Assembly: GCA_037974335.1 (NCBI GenBank)
Contig: CM075760.1
Location: 16,913,059-16,977,058 of the forward strand
From: Prionace glauca
Lineage: Eukaryota > Chordata > Chondrichthyes > Carcharhiniformes > Carcharhinidae
Direction of reading: 5' to 3'
DNA: 64,000 bases
Part shown: positions 20,128-30,787 of the stretch, piece after piece
Layout: each line of letters starts with the position of its first letter
How positions within the stretch are numbered: position 1 is the stretch's first letter
The notes under the pieces: generated by a model
Databases searched by the model: none
What the model was told of the DNA's origin: nothing
What the model saw: the letters and a program-made list of their open reading frames with translations, nothing else
Program-made: the position numbers and the translations under genes

Positions 20128-21732
20128 TCAGCTCCACCTTCCCGCCCTCTCCCCATAACCCTTAATCCCTTCTCTTATCAAAAACCCATCAACCCGTTTC
20201 TTAAAAATATTTAGCGAGGCAGCCTCCACCACTTCAACGGGCAGAGAATTCCAGAGATTCACCACCCTTTGAGTGAAGAAGTTCCTCCTCAACTCTGTTC
20301 TAAACCGCCTCCCCTTTATCTTGAGGCTGTGCCCCCTAGTCCTACTGTCTTTTTTGAGCGGGAAGAGTCTCTCCACCTCTATCCTATCCATCCCATTCAT
20401 CATCTTATACGTCTCAATGAGATCTCCCCTCATTCTTCTAAACTCTAACGAGTACAAGCCTAGGTTATTCAGCCTCTCCTCATAGCTCAATCCCCTCAAC
20501 TCCGGTATCAGCCGAGTAAACCTCCTCTGCACTCCCTCCAGGGCCAAAATATCCTTGCGCAGGTGCGGCGCCCAAAACTGCACACAGTACTCCAGCTGCG
20601 GCCTCACCAATGCCCTATACAGCTGTAGCAAGACCTCCCTACTTTTATATTCAATCCCTCTCGCTATGAAGGCCAGCATCCCATTCGCCTTCCTGACCAC
20701 CTGCTGCACCTGCAAGCTAGGTTTTTGTGACTCATGCACAAGGACCCCGAGGTCCCTCTGTGCCGTCGCCTGCTGCAGTTTTTCGCCCCGTAAGTAATAG
20801 TCCTTCCTACCATTCCTCCTACCAAAATGGACCACCTCACACTTGCCAACATTAAATTCCATTTGCCATTTCCTGGCCCATTTGCCCAGCCTATCTAGAT
20901 CCTTTTGCAGACTCTCCACATCCTCCGCACAATTTGCCTTTCCCCCAATCTTGGTGTCATAAGCAAATTTCGACACCCTGCACTCGGTTCCCTCCTCCAG
21001 ATCATCTATATAAATGGTAAATAGCTGAGGCCCCAGCACCGACCCCTGGGGCACTCCACTAGTCACCAACCGCCAATCCGAATAGCATCCATTGACCCCC
21101 ACTCTCTGCCTCCTATTTGACAACCAATCCTTTATCCACGCTAACACCCTACCCCCAACTCCATGTCCCCTGACCTTCTGCAATAACCTCTTGTGAGGTA
21201 CCTTGTCAAACGCCTTCTGAAAATCCAGAAAGACCACATCCACCGGCTCTCCTCTATCCACTGCCCTAGACACATCCTCATAGAACTCCAGTAAATTTGT
21301 CAGACACGACTTCCCTTTAATGAAACCGTGTTGCGTCCGCCCTATCAAGCAATTCCCCTCAAGATGCCTCGCTATTTCCTCCTTAATGACGGTTTCTAAC
21401 ATTTTACCTACCACAGACGTTAAACTAACCGGCCTATAATTCCCCGCCTTTTGCCTGGCACCCTTCTTAAACAACGGCGTAACATTAGCCGTTTTCCAAT
21501 CTTCCGGCTCTTCCCCGGAATCCAGCGACGTCTGGAAAATAACCACCAAGGCATCCACTATCACCTCCGCCATTTCTTTCAGAACCCTCGGATGCATTCC
21601 ATCCGGTCCTGGGGACTTGTCCACAATCAGCTCCTCCAGTCTGTCGAGCACCACCTCTCTAGTAACAGTAATGTCATTAAGACCCTCCATTCCTACCACC
21701 TTTCCATCGCTAACATCCGGCAAATTATTCAC
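20128..21732 (-). pseudogene. CR1 ORF2, RT half, open but catalytically altered
   Basis: A 534-residue open frame spans the RT fingers (KSPGPDGMHPRVL, NYRPVSLTSVVGK), palm (VFLDFQKAFDKVPH, SGVPQGSVLGP) and C-terminal domain (FLIREGIKGYG). The catalytic FADD box reads FAYD, with the first catalytic Asp replaced by Tyr, so this RT should be inactive in cis. It is out of frame with the endonuclease half because of a small insertion near 21735 (TCACTTCAC in place of TCTTCAC). Confidence 0.9.
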
Positions 21733-23174
21733 GTCCTCCTCCGTGAAGTGACAGAAACAAAAAAGTTATTCAAGACCTTAGCCATATCCCCATCCCCTAC
21801 CACTAGCTCCCCTTTCTCATCCTCTAAAGGACCAACGTTTACCCTAGCCAGCCTCTTCCTTTTTATATATTTATAAAAACTCTTGCTATCCTTTTTTATA
21901 TTAAGTGCTAGCCCAGCCTCATAGCTTCTCCTACCCTCCTTTATCAATTTCTTTGTCAATCTTTGTTGACATTTAAACCTTTCCCAATCCTCTTCTCGCC
22001 CACTGCTCTTAGCTACTCTAAACTCCTCCGCTTTTAATTTAACACTTTCCTTCACCTCCTCCGTTATCCACGGCTTATTACCTCTCCTCCTACTGTCCTT
22101 TTTAACCATCAGAATAAATTTCTGCTGAGCACCAAGAAAGATCTCCTTAAAGATTCTCCACTGCTCCTCAGCAGACCTACCTTCCAAAGCGCTCCCCCAG
22201 TCCACATTCGCCAATTCTTCTCTCATCCTACCATACTCCCCTCTATTCAAACAAAGGACGCGTGTCTGGGAACCCACTTTCTCCTCCCCCATCTGCACCA
22301 GAAACTCCACCATACAATGATCACTCTCTCCGAGAGGATCCTTCACCGCAAGGTCCCTAATTCTACCCGCCTCATTATATAGCACCAGATCCAAGATAGC
22401 TCGCTCCCTCGTCGGCTCCAACACACACTGTTCAAGGAAATTATCCCGGCAGCATTCCAAGAACTCCTCATCGAGCCCACCTCGTCCAACATGGGTCGAC
22501 CAATCAATATGCAGATTGAAATCTCCCATAACTACTGCCGTCCCATTCCTGCACGCTGCACTTATTTGCGCATTAACAGCCCGCCCCACCTCCAGATCAT
22601 TATTCGGGGGCCTATAGACGACACCCACTAGCGTCTTCCTCCCTTTTCTGTTCCTAATCTCCACCCACAACGATTCCACTTTCTGCTCCTTGGCTCCGAT
22701 ATCATCCCTTGCTACCACCTTGATACTATCCTTAATCAGCAGAGCTACGCCACCCCCTCTTTCCTCCTGCCTATCCTTCCTAAACACTTGATAACCCTGT
22801 ACATTCATCTCCCAGTCCCTGTCACCTTGCAGCCACGTCTCTGTAATGGCCACCAGATCGTATCCATTTGTGTCGATCTGCGCCATCAGCTCATCCACTT
22901 TATTCCGAATGCTTCGTGCATTCAGATAAAGCGCTTTCATCCCAGCCTTCACCTGGACCCTACTTGCCGTAATGCCACCAATTGGGACATCCTTGGCCTC
23001 TTCCCTTACCTGTACCCTATCCTTAACTTTAGACCTCATAGCGTCACCTACCCTCGCACCCTCCCCCCCCCTAATTAGTTTAAAGCCCTGTCTACAGTCC
23101 TCTTTACTCGATTCGCCAGCAGTCTGGTCCCAGCATGATTCAGACCAACCCCATCCTGCCCGAACAGGTCCCAC
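21729..23174 (-). pseudogene. CR1 ORF2, endonuclease half, open
   Basis: The frame covers the AP-like endonuclease (LYLNARSIRNKVDEL, ITETWLQGD, VYRPPNNDLE, VVMGDFNLHIDWS, GESDHCMVEF) and the lysine-rich linker up to LNNFFVSV. It ends in a frameshift just before the RT half. The conserved endonuclease residues (N, E, D/N in GDFN, SDH) all appear intact. Confidence 0.88.
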
Positions 23175-23940
23175 CTACCCCAATACTGGTGCCAATGCCC
23201 CATAAATTCCAACCCATTCCTCCCACACCAATCCCTGAGCCACCCATTTACTTCCTTTATCCTATCAACCCTACGCCCGTCTGCCCTCGGTTCAGGCAGT
23301 AGCCCAGAGATAACCACCTTGTCGGTTCTACTTTTTAATTCCATTCCCAGCTTCTCATACTCCCTTCCCAGATTCTCAGTCCGCATTTTGCCGACGTCGC
23401 CGGCACCCACATGTACTACAACGACCAGGTTCTCACCCTCCCACTCCAGATTCCTCTGCAGCCCAGCTGCGACATCCTGTACCCGAGCACCAGGCAGACA
23501 ACACACCCTTCTGTGCACTTTGTCATTGTGACAAAGGACAGTGTCAATACCCTTCACCCCACTATCCCCAATCACTACTACGTTCCTTTTCCCCTTCTCT
23601 TTGCCTATGTCCTGCTGCATCACTGTACCGTGTGCAGTTTGCTCACCAACCTCTCTTGCCTCGTTCTCTTCCAGACTGGAAGCAAGAACCTCAAACCTGT
23701 TATGCAGGTTAAGAGGCTGAGGCCTCCGCTCCTCACCCCCCTTCCTCCTCCCAGCAGCCCCCTTTTATCCCTGACCCTTAGATTTAGCCAGTCTAGGGGC
23801 ACCCTCTCTCCCCCTGATGAGCCTCAGTGTCTGTAGCTCTGAGGCCATCTCATCCACCTTGAGCTGGAGCTCCTCCAGCAACCTGCACTTACTGCAGTCA
23901 TGGTCACTGGGAAGGACCCTGGGGTCCACCAGTTCCCCCC
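23075..23940 (-). pseudogene. CR1 ORF1, truncated and interrupted
   Basis: It is the homolog of the ORF1 at 11153. The esterase part (VVVIGDSGVKGID, VVHVGAGDVG, DGVGLNHAG) is open from 23623 to 23075. The N-terminal coiled-coil part is open at 23765-23992, and a stop near 23770 (CAA to TAA relative to the other copy) lies between. The first ORF1 codons are missing. Confidence 0.85.
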
Positions 23941-24149
23941 TTCTATATTCCCTTTCCCCTGCAAGTTTATTTCCTTCATGTGCCCATCTCATTTCTGAAA
24001 TATATTAAAGGGGACAGTATACAAATATAGGACAGCGATGTGTCTGATATTGTTATATGGTAGAGATTAGATACATTATTTATGGCTCTGTAATAAAATG
24101 CACTTATCTGATTGTGTATCATTGGACTGGAGCTAGATTATATATTTGG

Positions 24150-24350
24150 ACAAATCTCTTCCCTCAGAGAATTGTTAGTATCTGGCTTCCTCTTCCATGG
24201 GGACCAGTGGAGGCATTGAATATAGTCAAGGATCAGTTAGACAGTTTTTGAATGACAAGGGAGTCAAGACTTATTGGAACAGGCTGGAAAATGGAGAGAA
24301 AGCTCAGATGAGGAAGGATTTCTTCACTCAAGGATGTGGTGAAGTTTTGG
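24150..24350 (+). mobile_element. Old LINE C-terminal remnant
   Basis: NLFPQRIVSIWLPLP, VEALNIVKDQLDSFLNDKGV reads as the CR1 ORF2 C-terminus (FFTQRVVxxWNxLP...). It is decayed, and a second partial copy (KDFFTQG) follows. Confidence 0.6.
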
Positions 24351-24479
24351 ATCCCTTTTTTGCAAATTGCATCCCTTTTTTGCAAATCCTTCCATGACAT
24401 TATTGTTTCCTATTTCCAGCCACACCAGTGTTTGGATGGTTTTCTACAGACACACTTACATTCAGGTTCTAATGAATGG

Positions 24480-24720
24480 AGTGGACTCTGTCGCGTTTTG
24501 ATCTGATGTCTGGTTTGAGTTTCCCTTCAAATTTTGTGGTCAAATTTGCTGTAAAAAAAATCATCACCGTCAGTCAAGCATAGAAATTAAGCGAGAAACG
24601 TTGCTCTTGGGTTGGGTTTTCTGTGTATAAATCCTCCCCTCTATCTCCCTGTAAAAGGAGTTTCCAAAGTCCATCACTGTCAGTCCAGGATAGAAATTCA
24701 CAACATTCTCTCCTCCTGCT
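24480..24720 (-). pseudogene. Remnant of zinc-finger gene intron end and exon start
   Basis: On the minus strand TTCTATCCTGGACTGACAGT and CTCCTTTTACAG|GGAGATAG (exon start near 24648) reproduce the intron end found before every finger exon in this window. No fingers follow; the downstream sequence is decayed and then replaced by a CR1. I infer a lost minus-strand finger gene. Confidence 0.6.
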
Positions 24721-25040
24721 GGCAGGGAGCACCGCGCATGCGCACTGCTACCCATCGCCCCCGTAAAGATGGCGGCCGTTAACTCGGGGCCTCCAACTCA
24801 GGCATCTGAGGTCGCGACCCCGAATGGTACGAACGCGGCACCGAGCACTTATTATTCGGGGTTTCCTGTCTCCACTGGGTGCTTATGAAGCCTCCCCATC
24901 CCGCCGCCGCCTCCTTTACCCTCCAGAATAAGCCGTTTCCCTGGAAACCCGGAACCGATAAAACCACCTTGCTGCGACTACAGCAGCAACATCCACTGCG
25001 CATGCACTTTAGATCGACAGTACGCATGTGCAAAGTCTGT
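24720..25040 (-). promoter_or_regulatory. Class B promoter module, minus orientation
   Basis: It contains a perfect NRF1 palindrome GCGCATGCGC at 24734-24743, a YY1-like AAGATGGCGGC at 24766-24776, further CATGCGCA-like sites near 25000-25030 and high CpG. The order of blocks (GGCTTCATAA, CGAGTTAACGGCCGCCATCT, CAGTGCGCATGCGC on the minus strand) matches 42400-42560, 3900-4060 and 27230-27390. It probably paired head-to-head with the module at 27040, the two now being separated by LINE insertions. Confidence 0.65.
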
Positions 25041-25279
25041 TGAGAGGCTGGATCATGTTCTGATTCCCTGTGAATGCTGGGTAAAATAGCCACCATTGAA
25101 GTCTGCTCTTGCATAAACACAATCATGTTTTGTGATTCAATTACGACTGAAGCCAAAGCACCAACGTATAAAATTTAAATAACTAACACAGCAGCTACCA
25201 AACCATCGCATCAATACTTGGAGTAAATGAGTGCGCTGAGATCTGGCTTGGGTAAAATCATGAGGATCACTTGTCATCA

Positions 25280-25620
25280 CAGAATCTAAGAAATTTACAC
25301 TACAGGATGTCATTTAGTCCATCATGTTTATAACAGATGAAAATGAGCTATCCAGTCCAGTACCACCTTCCAGGTATAGGTTGATGGTCCTAGAGGACAC
25401 AGCCTGTCAAGTCCATATAATGACTATCTCCTGCATGTGAACATTTGTCTCCACTACCCTTTCAGAGAGTGAGTTTGATACCCCACCACACTCTGGGTGA
25501 AAACATCTCTACACTTCTCTGATCCTTCTGCCAATTGTTTTACCTCTCTGACCCTTAGTTCTTGAAATCTCTGTTAAGGAACTGGGACCTTCTGAGCCAC
25601 ACTCTCTAGCTAACCACTCC
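25280..25620 (-). mobile_element. Old LINE 3' remnant
   Basis: CACAGAATCTAAGAAATTTA, then CTCTGGGTGAAAACATCTCT and TGTTTTACCTCTCTGACCCT have the layout of the CR1-type 3' end and C-terminal coding region on the minus strand, strongly decayed. Confidence 0.5.
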
Positions 25621-25787
25621 CTAACTAGAACGGTGCTGAGTACTGTAGCTGTGAACTAGCTGCTGTATTTAATAGTTCCAAGATAACTGCTCTCTCACCT
25701 TCCATTGATTCAGTATAATGGAAACTGGGACTTGCAACCCGTCAGCATTTGAAAGATATTCACAAATGATTGGAGGGTTTCTTATAA

Positions 25788-26420
25788 ACAACAAAGAAAA
25801 TAACAGCACAGGGACAGGCCCTATGGCCCTCCAAACCTGCACCGACCATGCTGCCCAACTTAAATTAAACTCCCTACCTTTCTGGGAACCATATCCCTCT
25901 ATACACATCTCATTCATGTACTTGTCAAGACACCCTTTAAAGTCACTACCGTATCTGCTTCCACGACCACCCCTGACAACGAGTTCTAGGCACCCACCAC
26001 TTTTTGTGTAAAAAATCTGCATCATACTTCTCTTTTTAACCTTGTTCCCTCATAATTGAATCTTTCACTCTGAGAAAAAGCTTCTAACTGTCCATTCCGT
26101 CCATGCCTCTCATAATATTGTAGACCTCTATCAGGTCTCCCCTCAATCTCTGTCACTCCAGTGAGAACAAAGTTTCTCCAATCTCTCCTCATAGCAAATG
26201 CCCTCCATACCAGGCAACATCCTGATAAATCTTTTGTATATCCTCTCCAAAGCCTCCACATCCTTCTGGTAGTGTGGTAACCAGAATTGAATACTATATT
26301 CCATGTGTGGCCTAACTGAATTGGATCTTCCTCTGTTCTGTCCACTCGATGACTTTCTTCTGTGAATATCTAGCTGGAGTATTGGGCCCTGGTATGTTTC
26401 CTTGTTCATCTTGTTGACTC
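25788..26420 (-). mobile_element. CR1-type LINE, family 3, 3' fragment
   Basis: On the minus strand: 3' end TAACAGCACAGGGACAGGCC (plus-strand reading), then an ORF2 C-terminus with RGGRGSRYGSDFKGCLDKYMNE and further up VRPHMEYSIQFWLPHYQKDVEALERI. The frames at 25669-26025, 26022-26345 and 26143-26409 are pieces of it, separated by frameshifts. The same family occurs at 29298 (-) and 35850 (+). Confidence 0.85.
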
Positions 26421-27035
26421 TAAATATTGAATCTTGTGATTTCAGACACCAGATATTTGAACGCTCAACAACAGATAATCTTTTACTGACTGTATTAATA
26501 GCACTGCATTACTACACAGTATAGTTACCCCATCCAGAGAAAGGGGGAATGCTGGGGTAGAGATTATTTCCCAGCTGAATGTGAAAATGGATTCACACTG
26601 TCTTTCCAATTACTGACAGAGAGCACAATTACACCAGAGGAAGACCACGCAAACACTTAACGTTTGCAAAGGGATTTGCTGAGTGGTTAACACCAACTTT
26701 AAAAGCTCAAAGCATTTGATCCAATTTCAGCATTCTTATTGGCGAGGGCAATTTAACTGTTCTATCTAGGAGTACACAAATCACTTGTTCATCTCAACAA
26801 GTTCACATCTAACTGTAGGTGTTTGTTGTGTTGTCAGTCACACACAGGCCAGCACTCTGGTGGAAGGCCTTTGCTGCTTAATTGCTATATGAATTGATTT
26901 AACACACTTGACCCTTGACCCAATGGTATCAATCATAATCAGATTGCAAATCGTACTTTCTATTGAAAAACGTGGGTTTGAATGGCGAGGTGATTACCCA
27001 ACATTCTTTGCGGGTGAGAATGTGTCCTATCCACA
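26421..27035. other. Unassigned AT-rich stretch
   Basis: No supported gene; a few weak frames only. It precedes the CpG-rich module. Confidence 0.3.
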
Positions 27036-27039
27036 TTAC

Positions 27040-27390
27040 TGCAATTGTTGCACATGCGCGATACCTGGCTCTGACTGGGACATGCGCAGTGCCTGACACT
27101 GACCGGAGCATGCGCATTCCGGGCTGTGTCTGGAGCTGCGAGGAGCCGGAGAGAAACAATGGAGTGAGGTTCAGTAATGGAGCCGCTGGGTGACCGGGGA
27201 GGGATAGAAGCAGCAGAGCGGGCTGGGAGCTTTCATAAAACACCTTGTGGATGCCTCAATCCAGATAATATGTTCCCGGTACCGTTTCAATCGGAACCGA
27301 ATAGAGTCGGAGCTGAGCGGCTCCAGGCCCGGGTTACCGGCCGCCATCTTTATAGGAACAATGTACAACAGGGCGCATGCGCTGTGAGCT
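27040..27390 (+). promoter_or_regulatory. Class B promoter module for the 31.9-kb finger gene
   Basis: Three NRF1-like sites (CATGCGCG near 27053, CATGCGCAGT near 27080, CATGCGCATT near 27109) precede a YY1-like GGCCGCCATCTTTAT near 27340 and a perfect GCGCATGCGC at 27373-27382. The layout follows the other class B modules. On the plus strand the next finger exon is at 31813, preceded by a decayed exon start at 28723. Confidence 0.65.
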
Positions 27391-27419
27391 GGACCAGTTA
27401 CCAACTCTCCCGGATTGGA

Positions 27420-28200
27420 CTGGAGTCTCCAGGAATTTTTTATTTGTCCATGGGATGTGGGAGTCGCTGGCTGGACCAGTATTTATTGACCATCCCTAAT
27501 TGTCCTTGCGGCACGGTGGCACAGTAGTTAGCACTGCTGCCTCACTACATCAGAGATCTGGGTTCGATTCCCGGCCTGGGTCACTGTCTGTGTGGAGTTT
27601 ACATATTCTCCCTTTGTCTGCGTGGGTTTCCTCTGGTTTCCTCCCACAGTTCAAAGATGTGCGGATTAGGTGCATTGGCCCTGCTAAATTCTTCCTTTGT
27701 GTACCCGAACAGGTGCCGGAGTGTGGCGACAAGGGGATTTGTACAGTAACTTCATTGCACTGTTAATGTACATCTAATTGCATAGAAAGATGAGTCTAAT
27801 TGTCCTTGGACCCAGTGGTTTGCTAGGCCATCGCAGAGGACATTTTTAGAGTCAACCACATTGCTGTGGAGATATATTTAGACCAGACTGGGTAAGGAAG
27901 GCAAATATTTCTCCTAATTCATTCACACAATGTGGGTATCACTGGCTGGACCAGCATTCATCGTCCATTCCTATTTACTCTTGAACTGAGTATATTTCAA
28001 AGGACGTTTTAAGAGTCAACCACACTGCTGGAAATCTGGAGTCACACGTAGGCCAGACTAGTAAGGACAGCAGATTTCCCTCCCTGAAGGACATTAGTGA
28101 ACCTGATGTGTTTTTGCAACAATCAACAATAGTTTCATGGTTATCAGTAGACTTTTTATTCCAGATTTTAATTAAATTCAAAATTCACCATCTCCCAAAC
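27420..28200 (+). repeat. High-copy dispersed repeat, split by a SINE
   Basis: CCATGGGATGTGGGAGTCGC, ACCAGTATTTATTGACCATC is followed after the SINE by AGAGTCAACCACATTGCTGT. A second partial copy runs from about 27915 (CACAATGTGGGTATCACTGG, CACACGTAGGCCAGACTAG, TTATTCCAGATTTTAATTAA). I recognise this as an elasmobranch-type repeat; its class is unknown to me. Confidence 0.75.
27509..27795 (+). mobile_element. tRNA-headed SINE with exact 13-bp target duplication
   Basis: The head is CGGCACGGTGGCACAGTAGT; a box B GGTTCGATTCC, the conserved body and the type a tail (ACAGTAACTTCATTGCACTG) follow. CTAATTGTCCTTG is found exactly at 27496-27508 and 27796-27808, so both insertion boundaries are known to the base. 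It sits inside an older dispersed repeat. Confidence 0.95.
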
Positions 28201-28205
28201 CATAG

Positions 28206-28395
28206 CATCATGGAATCCCTACAGAGCAGAAGGAAGACATTTGGCCCATCAGTTATGTGCTGACTCCCCAACAAAGCAGCTTACCTAGGCCCACCACCAG
28301 CCCTATCCCTGTAACCTTGTGCATTTAGCATAGCTAATCCAACTAACCTACACATCTTTGGACTGTGGGATTCAAATCTGGTTCTCTGGAAAATT
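28206..28395 (-). mobile_element. SINE, partial, tail type b
   Basis: The minus-strand tail (ATGGAATCCCTACAGAGCAG on the plus strand) and part of the body (ACATCTTTGGACTGTGGG) are present; the tRNA head is missing. Confidence 0.8.
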
Positions 28396-28639
28396 GTTCG
28401 GACATTAAAAAATATACTTTTTTGTAATTTTTCTTTGAACATTTTGTTTCACCTGCTATTAAAATATTGACAACAGATGAAGGTTGTTTGGTTGACCGTC
28501 AGTCATTATCCTGTAAAGTGATGAGTCTTTTTGCTTTTCAGTTGGCCTGGGAAAGCAGTGTGGGATTGATGTGTTGACTGATTAGTGGTTGAGGATGGGG
28601 GCAATATAAAAGATGTGAGAAGATGTCCAGGAACTCATT

Positions 28640-28915
28640 GAATCACAGTTGGCGATTATAGAGGAGAGAATGTTGTGAATTTCTATCCTGGACTGACAGT
28701 GATGGTTTCTTTAAATTTACAGAGTGCTGGAAGTGGAGAATTGACAGACGGGAAACACAAATCAAACATCACATTGTGATCTGACTGAGTCATTCAACAC
28801 AACAGGACCTGAATGTCAGCAGAATCTGAATGAGGAATGTTACAGGTTTGTTGATTCTGTCAGAGAGAAGATTTCAGGTCTTACTGTGACTGGAAAAGCC
28901 CTGAGATTCACAAAT
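28640..28915 (+). pseudogene. Finger-gene exon start without fingers
   Basis: TTCTATCCTGGACTGACAGT, then TTTAAATTTACAG|AGTGCTGGAA (exon start 28723) and a leader with TGTGATCTGACTGAGTCATT reproduce the finger-exon 5' end. The sequence is interrupted at about 28915 by LINE pieces. A second acceptor-like site directly precedes the finger exon at 31813. Confidence 0.6.
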
Positions 28916-29060
28916 CCTGGTTAGACCACACCTGAAGAACAATGCTTAGTCCTGGGCAACATACCTCAGGGGGGACAGAATGGCCATGGAGCGAATGTAG
29001 TCCAGATTTACCTGAGTGATATTTGAACTCCCTGGGTTAAATTACAAGCTGAGATTACAG
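28915..29060 (+). mobile_element. Old LINE remnant
   Basis: TTAGACCACACCTGAAGAAC, then CAATGCTTAGTCCTGGGCAA correspond to VRPHLEYxxQFW of the CR1 C-terminal domain, decayed. Confidence 0.55.
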
Positions 29061-29295
29061 GAAGTCATGATACCACAGAGGAGGCCATTTGGCCCATTGA
29101 GTCTATGCCATCTGTCTAGAGCAATCCAGTCCCATTCCTCTGCTCTTTGCAGCTTCATTTTCCTCTAATGCCTACCCAATTTCCTTTTGAAATTACTCAT
29201 CATGTCCATTTCCACCCTAATCTTAGGCAGCAAGTTTTGGGTCATTAGCACTCACTGTCTAAAAACATTCTTCCCCACATCTCCTGTACTAAAAA
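29060..29295 (-). mobile_element. Old LINE 3' remnant
   Basis: It holds CACAGAGGAGGCCATTTGGC, then TTTTGAAATTACTCATCATG and AAAAACATTCTTCCCCACAT. It is the same family as the split repeat at 19940/23945. Confidence 0.55.
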
Positions 29296-29297
29296 AC

Positions 29298-30040
29298 AAA
29301 ACAAAGAACAGAGAAAATTACAGCACAGGAACAGACCCTTTGGCCCTCCAAGTCTGCATCGACCATGCTGCCTGATTGAACTAAAACACTCTTCCGGGGA
29401 CCATATCCCTCCATTCCCATCCTATTCATGTATTTGTCAAGATGCCCCCTTAAAAATCACTATGCTCTCTCTTCCACTACCTCCCCCGGCAGCGAGTTCC
29501 AGGCTCCCACCCTCTATGTCAAAAATCTTGTCTTGTACATCACCTTTAAACCTTGCCCCTCAAATCTTAAACCTATGCCTCTTAGTAATTGACTCCTTCA
29601 TCCTGGGATAAAGCTTCTGACTATCCTCATAATCTTGCAGCCTTCTATCAGATCAGCCCAGAACCTCTGTCATTCCAGTGAGAACAAACCAAGTTTCTCC
29701 AACCTCTCCTCACAGTTAATGCCTCTCCAAACCAGGCAACATCCTGGTAACTCTTTTCTGTACTCTCTCCAAAGCCTCCACATCCTTCTGATAGTGGGGT
29801 GACCAGAATTGAACGCTGTATTCCAAGTGTGGCCTAACTAAGGTTCTATATAGCTGCAACATGACTTGCTAATTTTTAAATTCTATGCCCAGGCTGATAA
29901 AGGCAAGCATGCCGTATGCCTTCTTGACTACCTTCTCCACCTGCTTTGCCACTTTCAGTGACCTGTGTATCTGTACACCCAGATCCCTCTACCTATCAAT
30001 TCGCTTAAAGATTCTGCCATTTACTGTATAGAAGCATTTG
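29298..30040 (-). mobile_element. CR1-type LINE, family 3, 3' fragment
   Basis: The tail TTACAGCACAGGAACAGACC (plus reading) leads on the minus strand into the C-terminal domain and back to the RT end (the region of IDRxRDLGVQIHRSLK, here CACTTTCAGTGACCTGTGTA and CACCCAGATCCCTCT on the plus strand). Many changes; no long frame survives. Confidence 0.8.
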
Positions 30041-30122
30041 ACTTGATGTAACATTGAGATAATGTTGAGCAATTAATTTAAATCATGCAGACTTTGCACG
30101 TGTTTATTGAAAAAGATCCAAC

Positions 30123-30195
30123 GTGTTTGGCCCGGTTTCGAACCAGGGACCTTTTGTGTGTGAAGCGAATGTGATAACCACGACACCACAGAAAC
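30123..30195 (-). tRNA. tRNA-Val(CAC) pseudogene
   Basis: The minus-strand sequence GTTTCTGTGGTGTCGTGGTT, then ATCACATTCGCTTCACACAC follows the vertebrate tRNA-Val pattern with anticodon CAC. The T arm is good (CCTGG TTCGAAA CCGGG, box B GGTTCGAAACC). The acceptor stem is one base short on its 3' side and mismatched, two anticodon-stem pairs are lost, and box A has a C in place of the usual A. I call it a decayed copy. Confidence 0.75.
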
Positions 30196-30775
30196 AAGGG
30201 ACTGTTTACGTAAAAATTAGGAGCAGCATTCAGCCCCGCTCTCCCATTCAGTAGGATTGTGGTGATCTAATTTTAATCTCAACTTCACGTACCCGCCTAC
30301 TCCCTATAACCTTCCACTTCCTTGTTTATCAAGAATCTATCTAGCTCTGCTGTGAGATATTCAAGGACTCTGCCTCAACCACCTTTGCAAGAAGAATGTT
30401 CCAAAGTCTCACAATCCTTTGAGAAAAAAAATCTTCATCTCTTAATTTAAACAAGTGACCCCTTACTTTGTGGTGCCTAGTTTAAAATTCTCCCACAGAA
30501 ATAAATGCCCTTTCCACATCCACCCTGTCAAGCCCCTTCAAGATCTTAAATAGTTCAATCAAGTTTTTACCCAAAACATTAAATCTGTGTCCTCCTAGTC
30601 CTTGTATGATCAGCTTTCTTGATCCATCTGATCGAAACCAGTCAGAATCTTGTGTACCTGAATCAAAAATCCCCTCAACCACCTTTGCTGGAACCATTCT
30701 GGTAAATCTCCTCTGCATTTTCTCAAGGACTTTAATATTATTCCAGAGGTTTTATAAATATTCAGAATAACTTCC
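30196..30775 (-). mobile_element. Two old LINE 3' remnants
   Basis: 30196-30480 has the CR1 3' and C-terminal layout (ATTAGGAGCAGCATTCAGCC, GATCTAATTTTAATC, AATGTTCCAAAGTCTCACAA). 30480-30775 is a second piece with LIELFKILKGLDRVDVERAF on the minus strand. Both are old. Confidence 0.65.
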
Positions 30776-30787
30776 CTGTTTATGTAT

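Larger units (their letters stand above)
20037..23940 (-). mobile_element. Long CR1 LINE, family 1, 5' truncated in ORF1
   Basis: Minus-strand copy covering most of ORF1, all of ORF2 and the 3' UTR. It is highly similar to 10745-15082 over its length and in the opposite orientation, about 5 kb away. The 5' end breaks inside the ORF1 N-terminal region (RRGELVDPRVLPSDHDCSKC). It splits an older repeat, so it is a recent insertion. Confidence 0.94.
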
